From Anaerolineaceae bacterium UBA5365 (lineage in GTDB: Bacteria > Chloroflexota > Anaerolineae > Anaerolineales > Anaerolineaceae), in contig DHPL01000003.1 of NCBI GenBank assembly GCA_002407905.1, positions 3,242-14,906 of the forward strand: a stretch of DNA of 11,665 nt, given 5' to 3'. Position 1 is the stretch's first letter. Each line of letters begins with the position of its first letter. Position numbers and translations under genes: made by a program. Positions 6,274 through 11,665 of this stretch are shown piece by piece. A model generated the notes under the pieces. It saw only the letters and a program-made list of their open reading frames with translations. It was not told where the DNA came from and searched no databases.

Positions 6274-6594
6274 ATGTCCAATAAGCCTCAACCTACGCTC
6301 AGCGTACAGGAAGCCAACCGCATGGCCGCGACCTTTAAATGCCTGGGCGACCCAACCCGCCTGCACTTGCTTTCCATTCTGCTGCAAGGGGAGGCCTGCG
6401 TGACCGACATGGCCAATGCCATCGGCGTCAGCCAGAGCGCTGTGAGCCACCAGCTGCGCCTCCTGCGGGACGCGCGTTTCGTGGATTCCCGCCGGGAAGG
6501 GCAGCAGATCTTCTACAGCATCAATGATGAACACATTGGGGACCTCTTTGAGCGCGCCCTGGAACATAGCCACCACATGGAGCATTTTGAATGA
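6274..6594 (+). CDS. ArsR/SmtB-family metal-sensing repressor (CzrA-like)
   Basis: A 106-residue winged-helix dimeric repressor. Visible: FKCLGDPTRLHLLSIL (21-36), typical of the family; the recognition helix region IGVSQSAVSHQLRLLRDA (50-67); and the wing GQQIFYSI (76-83). The C-terminal helix has D85, H87, H98 and H101. That is the same spacing as the CzrA alpha-5 zinc site (D84, H86, H97, H100), which senses Zn(II) and Co(II). The CxC-type alpha-3 site of CadC/ArsR is missing: the corresponding stretch is EACVTDM with a single cysteine (C42). Zinc is therefore the likeliest ligand, cobalt or cadmium possible. AAAGGAG precedes the ATG at 6274. The stop overlaps the ATPase start as ATGA, giving coupled translation, and the operator lies on its own promoter. 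Confidence 0.93.
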   Translation: MSNKPQPTLSVQEANRMAATFKCLGDPTRLHLLSILLQGEACVTDMANAIGVSQSAVSHQLRLLRDARFVDSRREGQQIFYSINDEHIGDLFERALEHSHHMEHFE

Positions 6595-8822
6595 GCACAA
6601 GCACTTACCATATTCGTGGTTTGGACTGCCGTGACTGTGCCGCGGTGATCGAACCTGCCTTCAAGGAACTGCCCGGCGTTGAAAACCTGGAACTGGATTT
6701 CACCCGCGGGACGCTCAAACTCACTGGAAACTTGAGCGAGGCGGACGTGCGCCAACGCCTGCGCCGCCTGGGTTTCGACCTCCTGGACCCGGAAACCCTG
6801 GAAGCACCGAAGTCCAGCAAGGTGATCGACTTTAGCGGTTTTTGGCGCTACTTCTGGCAGATGCCCGAACTGAAGCTGATCCTGCCTGGTTTCGCCCTGC
6901 TTTTCCTCTCGCTTTTTGCCGGGCGGTTCGGGCTGCAACAACCTTGGCTGATGCTCATCCAGATCCTGCTCCTGCCCCTGGCTGGCTGGCCTGTCTTTTC
7001 CAATGGCATCCAATCCCTCTTCCAGGGGGCGGGCCTCAATATGAACTTCCTGATGTCCGCCGCTTCGGTAGGGGCGGTGGTGATCGGTGAGGCGCATGAG
7101 GCCTTGATCATGCTCGTGCTCTTCACGCTTTCCGAATCATTGGAAGGCTACATCAACGACAAGGCCCGCAAGGTTTTAAGCGAATTTGCCGACCTGGCGC
7201 CCAAGGAAGCGCTGCGCCTGGAGGGTGAGGACGAACGCCTGGTCCCGGTCGACTCTCTGGCCGTGAACGATGTGGTGATCGTGCGGCCCGGAGAGCGTTT
7301 TCCGATCGACGGCCGGGTTTTGGCCGGCACCAGCGAGGTTAACCAGGCGCCGATCACCGGTGAGAGCCGCCTGGTACCCAAAACTGTGGGCGATGAGGTG
7401 CTTTCCAGCACCGTCAATGGGCAGGGCACGCTGCGCGTAGCCGTAACACGGCTGGCCGCGGATAATACGATCAACCGCATCATCGAACTGGTTACCCAGG
7501 CCCAATCTACCAAGGCCAAGCAGGAAAAATTCATCGAGCGTTTCGCCCGGATCTACACTCCTATTGTGGTCGCCATCGCGGTCCTGGTTGTGGCCGTACC
7601 AGTGCTCTTCCTGGGTCAGCCTTTGTGGAATACTCCTTCAGCCTATGGATGGCTGCACCGCGGCCTTTCGCTATTGATGGTGGGCTGCCCCTGTGCCCTG
7701 GTGATCTCCACGCCGATCACGCTGATCTCGGCGCTTACCCGGGCCGCGCGGGAGGGCGTGATCTTCAAAGGCGGCGTTTACCTCGAGAATCTCTCGACCG
7801 CCAAAGCCATCGCCTTCGATAAAACCGGCACGCTTACCCTGGGCAAGCCCAGCGTTCAGGAATTCATCGCTGTGGATTGCACCGGCAACCAAGGGCAGGG
7901 AGCCTGCGAAAGCTGCAAGGACATGCTGGCATTGGCTTCATCGCTGGAGCAGCATAGTACGCACCCCCTGGGCCAGGCTGTTTTGGCCGAAGCCAAAGCC
8001 CACGGCGTGGAGGCGCGCTACGCGCCGGCTGAAAATGCCCGCAATCGCGACGGGCTGGGCCAGGAAGGCTATGTGAACGGTAAGCTGGCAGCCGTTGGCA
8101 GCCTGAAACTCTTTCTGGACGAACATGGCGACCACCTGCCGGAGGATGTGGTGGAAAAAACGGTAGCTGCCCAGGCGGAAGGCAAGACCACCATGCTGGT
8201 CTGCGATGGCGAGCGTGTCCGCGGTTATCTGGCGGTGGAAGACAGCCTGCGCAACGAAGCCCCCGCGGTGCTGCGCGGCTTGCAGGCCCAGGGTTTGCAA
8301 ACCATCATGCTCACCGGTGATAACCAGGAGGTTGCCCGAAAGGTTGCCGCAGCCCTGGCCCTGAATGACATGCAGGCCGAGCTCTTGCCCGAAGAAAAAC
8401 TGAAGGCGCTGGACGGCTTGCGCGAGCGCTTTGGCAAGGTGATCATGGTGGGCGATGGCATCAACGACAGCCCGGCGCTGGCCCGCGCGGACCTGGGCGT
8501 TGCGATGGGCGGCGCGTCCAACGCGCAGGTGCTGGAAACAGCCGACCTGGTGCTGATGAATGACGACCTCTCGCGCCTGCCCTATGCGCTGCGGCTCTCG
8601 CGCTTTACCAACGCGCTCATCCGCCAGAATATCGTGATCAGTTTGGGCGTGAAAGCCCTGGTGGCAGTGCTGGCGGTTTTGGGCCTCACCCCGCTGTGGG
8701 TGGCGATATTGGCGGATATCGGTGTATCGCTGGCGGTCACGCTGAACGGTATGCGCGCGATCAACTTTACACCTCAGAAGGCCGAGGCATTTCAGGCCGC
8801 GGCAGCTGCAGCCGCATCATAA
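6591..8822 (+). CDS. zntA: P1B-2-type Zn/Cd/Pb-exporting ATPase
   Basis: A 743-residue inner-membrane heavy-metal pump, close to the usual family length. Order of parts: N-terminal metal-binding HMA domain with GLDCRDCA (C13, C16); transmembrane helices from about 95; actuator loop with TGE (256-258); the metal-transport helix with CPC (366-368); phosphorylation motif DKTGT (D410); HP motif (H458, P459); hinge GDGIND (621-626); and final helices with K688 and D709 in DIGVSLAVTLNGMR. CPC with a late Lys and Asp is the P1B-2 signature (Zn, Cd, Pb) rather than the Cu or Co types, and matches the CzrA-like repressor beside it. Odd: a small cysteine-bearing insert at residues 430-442 (C430, C439, C442) just before the HP region. 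The C-terminus is an alanine run. The ATG overlaps the repressor stop by four bases; a terminator follows. Confidence 0.95.
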   Translation: MSTSTYHIRGLDCRDCAAVIEPAFKELPGVENLELDFTRGTLKLTGNLSEADVRQRLRRLGFDLLDPETLEAPKSSKVIDFSGFWRYFWQMPELKLILPGFALLFLSLFAGRFGLQQPWLMLIQILLLPLAGWPVFSNGIQSLFQGAGLNMNFLMSAASVGAVVIGEAHEALIMLVLFTLSESLEGYINDKARKVLSEFADLAPKEALRLEGEDERLVPVDSLAVNDVVIVRPGERFPIDGRVLAGTSEVNQAPITGESRLVPKTVGDEVLSSTVNGQGTLRVAVTRLAADNTINRIIELVTQAQSTKAKQEKFIERFARIYTPIVVAIAVLVVAVPVLFLGQPLWNTPSAYGWLHRGLSLLMVGCPCALVISTPITLISALTRAAREGVIFKGGVYLENLSTAKAIAFDKTGTLTLGKPSVQEFIAVDCTGNQGQGACESCKDMLALASSLEQHSTHPLGQAVLAEAKAHGVEARYAPAENARNRDGLGQEGYVNGKLAAVGSLKLFLDEHGDHLPEDVVEKTVAAQAEGKTTMLVCDGERVRGYLAVEDSLRNEAPAVLRGLQAQGLQTIMLTGDNQEVARKVAAALALNDMQAELLPEEKLKALDGLRERFGKVIMVGDGINDSPALARADLGVAMGGASNAQVLETADLVLMNDDLSRLPYALRLSRFTNALIRQNIVISLGVKALVAVLAVLGLTPLWVAILADIGVSLAVTLNGMRAINFTPQKAEAFQAAAAAAAS

Positions 8823-8873
8823 AGCTTGGGTCGGTTGGAATGCCCATCCCAGACAAAGTTCAGCCACTATTTG

Positions 8874-8898
8874 GGGCAGGTTTTAAACCTGCCCTTTT
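8874..8898 (+). terminator. Rho-independent terminator of the metal-resistance operon
   Basis: GGGCAGG (8874-8880) and CCTGCCC (8888-8894) can form a stem whose loop is the A/T-rich TTTTAAA; pairing may extend into the loop up to 10 bp. TTTT (8895-8898) follows on the plus strand only. It lies 51 bp after the ATPase stop and just before the stop of the convergent DUF3048 gene. Confidence 0.8.
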
Positions 8899-8903
8899 CA
8901 TAC

Positions 8904-10103
8904 TTACTTTACCGAGAAATACAAATCCCAAACACCCTCAGCGTCACGCTCCGTGCGGGTATTAATGCTGCTGAAAACCATCCAGGTACGCCCGGGTTTA
9001 AGCGCCAGGGGCTGGTCATTCTGGTCCGTGAGCACGATGGGGCTTAGGGGCCCTGGCACCTGCCAGCGTGCGTAGTAGAGTTGGCCATCGCGTAAAACCA
9101 GGGCTTGCTGCGGGCTGGCCTGGGGCAGTTCGAAATCGTAATCCTTATCGCTGTATTCAACGTATTTACCGAAGAGGACCACCAGGTTATCAAAGGCGAC
9201 TGGGTCGCCCTCGCGGTCCCGGCTGGGCACAATGGTGTACTTGCCGTCAGCTTTTTTGAGGTCCTGCCAGAGTTCATACCGCGCACTCAGCGCATCGTAA
9301 TGCCATTGCATCACCGAGAAATCCGCGTAGGTATAGCAGAGTTCGATTGCCGTCTGGTCGCCCTTTGGAGGAATAGGATCGAAGACCATCCCCTGCAAGC
9401 CCGGCACGAAACGGTAGGAATAGCGTTCATTGAGGCCTGCCCGTACGGCTGCGGTATCCACCACAGTGTTCCCGCCCATGGCCAGCGGCTCGGTATAGAA
9501 GGCGGGGTAGGGCAGATCGCCCCGGATGGCGGTGCGCGGCCAGAGGTCCCGGCGTAAAACATGGTCCAGGGCGTCAGGAGCGCTGGCGATGACCAGGTGG
9601 CTCTGGTAGGTTTCCATGAGCTTGAGGTCAAAATCCCGGGCGGGAGCCAGGGGCCCTACCGGCGCCTCGTCACGGCCATAGTAAAGCGCGGCCAGATGGT
9701 TCATCTGGTGGCCGATGTAGTACTCGAAAACCACGTCCGCGCCGTTGATGCCCACAAAAGGCCGCAGGCTTTCAGGCCAGTTAGCCAGTTTGACCAGGAT
9801 GGGCCGTTGGGTGAGCAGGCGAGGGTCGCTTACTTCCAGCCCGGTCAGGGGGTTGACCAGGCGCACAAGCGCCTCCGGAGGGGTGGCAGTTGGGGTGGCG
9901 GAAGCCAGCGGAAATGGCGTGGCTGTGGGCGGGGAAGTTGGGGTGGCGCCAATGGCCGCCTGGGTGGATAAGGTTACCGGGTGCGGGGAAGCGGCCGCGG
10001 TTGGGAGGGGCAGCGGGGTTAGGCGGGGGGCGGTAGCAAGAACCTGGCAGGCGCTGCAGCCCAGGATCAATATGCTTAGCAACAGGGCTGTTTTCTTTAC
10101 CAT
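8904..10103 (-). CDS. DUF3048 (YerB-like) lipoprotein
   Basis: A 399-residue probable lipoprotein. The N-terminus has two lysines, a hydrophobic stretch and a lipobox ending ILGC (C16); a second cysteine, C19, could be an alternative. Residues 20-80 are an Ala/Pro/Thr-rich low-complexity linker, common for cell-surface proteins in this phylum. From about residue 85 follows the DUF3048 domain: NPLTGLEVSDPRLLTQRPILVK, split by Asn/Trp, then GADVVFEYYIGHQMNHLAALYYG and the VGPLAPAR variant of the usual VGPIRSAR block. Known relatives include Bacillus YerB; the family function is not established. The ATG at 10103 was chosen because GGAG lies 5 nt before it, whereas the GTG at 10109 would overlap that site. 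It is divergent from pstS and convergent with the ATPase operon. Confidence 0.85.
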   Translation of the reverse strand: MVKKTALLLSILILGCSACQVLATAPRLTPLPLPTAAASPHPVTLSTQAAIGATPTSPPTATPFPLASATPTATPPEALVRLVNPLTGLEVSDPRLLTQRPILVKLANWPESLRPFVGINGADVVFEYYIGHQMNHLAALYYGRDEAPVGPLAPARDFDLKLMETYQSHLVIASAPDALDHVLRRDLWPRTAIRGDLPYPAFYTEPLAMGGNTVVDTAAVRAGLNERYSYRFVPGLQGMVFDPIPPKGDQTAIELCYTYADFSVMQWHYDALSARYELWQDLKKADGKYTIVPSRDREGDPVAFDNLVVLFGKYVEYSDKDYDFELPQASPQQALVLRDGQLYYARWQVPGPLSPIVLTDQNDQPLALKPGRTWMVFSSINTRTERDAEGVWDLYFSVK

Positions 10104-10108
10104 CCGCA

Positions 10109-10112
10109 CTCC
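10109..10112 (-). promoter_or_regulatory. Shine-Dalgarno that decides the DUF3048 start
   Basis: CTCC on the plus strand reads GGAG on the minus strand, 5 nt before the ATG at 10103. An in-frame GTG at 10109 shares a base with this site and so is an unlikely start. Confidence 0.65.
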
Positions 10113-10152
10113 GCAGAAGATTCTAACACGCGCCCGATTGTTAATAGCAAAG

Positions 10153-10196
10153 CCCTAAGCAGGCCTTAAGTGAGATTTAAGCGGGGCTTAATCTCA
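10153..10196 (+). promoter_or_regulatory. Candidate Pho box: four 11-bp direct repeats
   Basis: Four units in exact 11-bp phase: CCCTAAGCAGG (10153-10163), CCTTAAGTGAG (10164-10174), ATTTAAGCGGG (10175-10185) and GCTTAATCTCA (10186-10196), each with TAAG/TAAT at unit position 4. Eleven-bp-phased direct repeats are the hallmark of PhoB/PhoP/SphR-type sites, and YTTAA-based units recall the cyanobacterial SphR box. The place, upstream of pstS, is where such a box is expected. The regulator itself is not in the window, so this is an inference from pattern and position. The second half of the array also forms a near-palindrome (10170-10197). Confidence 0.6.
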
Positions 10197-10197
10197 C
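10170..10197. repeat. Near-perfect inverted repeat in the pstS upstream region
   Basis: GTGAGATTTAAGC (10170-10182) pairs with GCTTAATCTCAC (10186-10197) across a GGG centre, with a single unpaired T. It overlaps the last units of the 11-bp repeat array. No T-run follows, and no gene ends here, so a terminator is unlikely; it may be an operator or a by-product of TTAA-rich repeats. Confidence 0.6.
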
Positions 10198-10208
10198 CCA
10201 TTTATCAT

Positions 10209-10238
10209 TTGATAGATAAGACGAAGCAAGCCTATTTA
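10209..10238 (+). promoter_or_regulatory. Probable pstS promoter
   Basis: TTGATA (10209-10214) and TATTTA (10233-10238) are 18 bp apart and lie 23 nt before the pstS ATG, downstream of the 11-bp repeats. For an activator bound to those repeats, an alternative -10 such as TAGATA at 10213-10218 would also fit, with the repeats covering the -35 region. Confidence 0.45.
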
Positions 10239-10260
10239 ACCGTTAAAAGAGGAGAAATAA

Positions 10261-11151
10261 ATGAAGCAAGTTCGTAAGTTGTTCCCGATCGCCCTGCTGA
10301 CATTAATGGTGCTCAGCCTGTTGGCGGCATGCGGCTCACCTGCGCCGACCGCAGCCCCTGCGGGTCCCGCGGATGCAACAGCAGCTCCTGCCCCTGCCGG
10401 CGGAACCCTTTCCGGTAAAATCACCATGGCCGGCTCAACAACTGTCCAGCCCCTGGCGGAAAAATTCTCAGAGGCGTTCAGCGTGATCAACCCGCAGGTT
10501 GTGGTTGATGTACAAGGCGGCGGTTCTTCGGTTGGCGTTAAAGCAGCCGCAGAGAAAACTGCTGATATCGGTATGGCTTCCCGCGAAGTAAAAGAAGAAG
10601 AATTGAAAGCAACCCCCGAGATGAAGGTGTTTGCTGTTGCATTGGACGGTATTGCCGTTGTGGTCAATAGCGACGTCACTGTTGAAGACCTAAGCCTGGA
10701 GCAGGTGCGCGATATCTTCAGCGGCAAGATCACCAATTGGAACGAAGTTGGCGGTCCTGACCAGCCGATGATCGTTGTCTCCCGCGAAGAAGGCTCCGGA
10801 ACCCGGGCCGCCTTCGAAGAAATGGTAATGGGCAAGGATGCCCTCATTGCTGACACCGCGATCCTGCAGCCCAGCAACGGCGCCATCCGCACCACCGTTT
10901 CCACCACGCCCCATTCCATTGGCTACATCTCAATGGGCTACATCGACGATACGGTCAAAACCGTGAAAATCAATGGTGTGGAACCCAGCGAAGAGAACGC
11001 TGCCAACGGCACTTTCCCCATCGTCCGCCCGCTCAACCTGATCACCTTTGGCGAGCCCACTGGTGTGGTCAAGGCTTTCATGGACTTTGTGCTCAGCCCC
11101 GAAGGCCAGGCTCTCGTTGTTGAAGAAGGTTACATCGCTGTAACCAAGTAA
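10261..11151 (+). CDS. pstS: Phosphate ABC transporter substrate-binding lipoprotein PstS
   Basis: A 296-residue lipoprotein that captures inorganic phosphate outside the membrane and hands it to the PstCAB transporter. Visible: a signal peptide with MKQVRK, a hydrophobic core and lipobox LAAC (C24); an Ala/Pro/Thr-rich linker (25-48); then the PstS domain with ITMAGSTTVQPL (54-65), VQGGGSSVG (84-92), IGMASRE (103-109), and the phosphate-binding SREEGSGTR (174-182), followed by IGYISMGY. All phosphate-contact blocks are present. Its length matches the short PstS forms of Gram-positives and Chloroflexota rather than the longer proteobacterial one. A strong AGGAG lies 6 nt before the ATG. The Pho-like repeats upstream suggest induction by phosphate starvation, and pstC follows after 105 nt. 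Confidence 0.96.
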   Translation: MKQVRKLFPIALLTLMVLSLLAACGSPAPTAAPAGPADATAAPAPAGGTLSGKITMAGSTTVQPLAEKFSEAFSVINPQVVVDVQGGGSSVGVKAAAEKTADIGMASREVKEEELKATPEMKVFAVALDGIAVVVNSDVTVEDLSLEQVRDIFSGKITNWNEVGGPDQPMIVVSREEGSGTRAAFEEMVMGKDALIADTAILQPSNGAIRTTVSTTPHSIGYISMGYIDDTVKTVKINGVEPSEENAANGTFPIVRPLNLITFGEPTGVVKAFMDFVLSPEGQALVVEEGYIAVTK

Positions 11152-11176
11152 GCCAAACCATAACCCATCGTTAACG

Positions 11177-11211
11177 CTGGCGCCCCTCTCCTTAGCGGTT
11201 TGGGGCGCCAG
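11177..11211 (+). promoter_or_regulatory. Intercistronic hairpin between pstS and pstC
   Basis: CTGGCGCCCC (11177-11186) and GGGGCGCCAG (11202-11211) form a perfect 10-bp, GC-rich stem with a 15-nt loop, 25 bp after the pstS stop. No T-run follows, so it is not a standard terminator. It probably protects the pstS message from 3' decay or partly blocks read-through, giving more PstS than permease. A TAAAAT at 11219-11224 beyond it could be a weak internal -10 box for pstC. Confidence 0.7.
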
Positions 11212-11256
11212 ACTGCGATAAAATCGAATTGATATGGATCAGAGACCAGAGGCAGG

Positions 11257-11665
11257 ATGCAGCAACGGTTCATAGTCGAAAAAGGGGTCCGGTACGTGCT
11301 TTTTGTCTCGGCCATGATCTCGATCATCATTGTTTTCATGATCGGGCTCTTTATTCTGAAGGAAGCACTTCCCGCCTTCAGAGCCGTCCCTTTTGAAGAT
11401 ATTTTCCTGAAAAATGTTTGGCGGCCGGGCCAGGAACAATATGGCATCGTCGCGATGCTGGCCGGCTCAATTTTGGTAACCATCGGGGCCATCGTTCTGG
11501 GCTTGCCCCTGGCGCTCGGCTCCGCGATCTTCCTGGCCGAAGTAGCCCCGCGCAGCGTTGTATCGGTTTTCCGGCCGATGGTGCAGCTTTTGGGCGGCAT
11601 CCCTTCAGTGGTTTACGGCTTGTTTGGCATGGGGGGCCTGGGTCCGCTTGTGCGGCGCATCCCGG
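11257..11665 (+). CDS. pstC: Phosphate ABC transporter permease PstC, 5' part
   Basis: The first 136 residues of an inner-membrane permease, cut off by the window end. Visible: MQQRFIVEKGVRYVLFVSAM with a first membrane helix at about 12-35 (ISIIIVFMIGLFIL follows), a short outer loop containing DIFLKNVWRPGQEQYGI, a second helix (MLAGSILVTIGAIVLGLPLALGSA, split by small residues), and AIFLAEVAPR followed by the L-L-G-G-I-P-S-V-V-Y-G-L block, which is typical of the EAA region of PstC/PstA permeases. Together with the preceding pstS gene, PstC is the expected member. The ATG at 11257 has GAGG at 11249-11252, 4 nt upstream. An ATG at 11234 is in another frame. The rest of the operon (pstA, pstB, perhaps phoU) would lie beyond the window. 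Confidence 0.92.
   Translation, partial: MQQRFIVEKGVRYVLFVSAMISIIIVFMIGLFILKEALPAFRAVPFEDIFLKNVWRPGQEQYGIVAMLAGSILVTIGAIVLGLPLALGSAIFLAEVAPRSVVSVFRPMVQLLGGIPSVVYGLFGMGGLGPLVRRIP

Noticed and set aside
9865..10045. Possible repeat or recombination hot spot in the G-rich stretch
   Set aside because: The repetitiveness is explained by the Ala/Pro/Thr-rich linker coding region of the DUF3048 lipoprotein.
10236..10919. Minus-strand open frame of 227 residues
   Set aside because: It is antisense to pstS and is Ser/Thr/Ala-rich low-quality sequence without motifs.
11177..11211. Reading the pstS-pstC hairpin as a terminator
   Set aside because: The plus-strand sequence after the stem (ACTGCG) has no T-run, and pstC must be expressed with pstS.

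Overview
The window (11,665 bp, fairly GC-rich, densely coding) looks like chromosomal DNA from a Chloroflexota bacterium, most likely class Anaerolineae. That is an inference. It rests on the two lipoproteins with Ala/Pro/Thr-rich linkers behind the lipobox (PstS and a DUF3048/YerB-like protein), the phosphate-transport layout, and the overall style of short operons with strong GGAG Shine-Dalgarno sites. No rRNA, tRNA, CRISPR array, insertion sequence or phage gene was seen, so this reads as ordinary chromosome with a few unusual genes.

Layout from left to right. (1) 1-1535, plus strand: the 3' end of a type-5 uracil-DNA glycosylase gene, coupled through a TTGA stop/start overlap to a gene that fuses a complete HutD/Ves-like domain to a complete APH(3')-like kinase domain. 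(2) 4541-1657, minus strand: a close-packed run of two class I SAM methyltransferases, a Sir2 deacylase and a DUF6985-like protein of unknown function. Beyond the last stop lies what appears to be the decayed remainder of its C-terminus, separated by one frameshift and one stop. (3) 4695-5267, plus strand: a DEDDh 3'-5' exonuclease, divergent from the methyltransferase and abutting, stop codon to stop codon, a minus-strand alpha/beta hydrolase (5268-6155).

(4) 6206-8898, plus strand: a compact metal-resistance operon. An ArsR/SmtB repressor has a CzrA-type alpha-5 zinc site and a repeat-rich operator lying on its own promoter. It is followed by a P1B-2 (Zn/Cd/Pb) ATPase in ATGA overlap and a rho-independent terminator. 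(5) 10103-8904, minus strand: a DUF3048 lipoprotein. (6) 10153-11665, plus strand: the start of a phosphate-uptake (pst) operon. A candidate Pho box of four 11-bp-phased TTAAG units precedes pstS, and a strong hairpin without a T-run lies between pstS and the truncated pstC.

The genes form independent modules. The clear functional pairings are the repressor with the ATPase (metal-responsive efflux) and PstS with PstC (high-affinity phosphate uptake). The minus-strand cluster of methyltransferases and sirtuin is only a guilt-by-association group. I did not find a convincing previously undescribed multi-gene system. The items most worth following up are the HutD/Ves-kinase fusion and the Pho-type repeat array.
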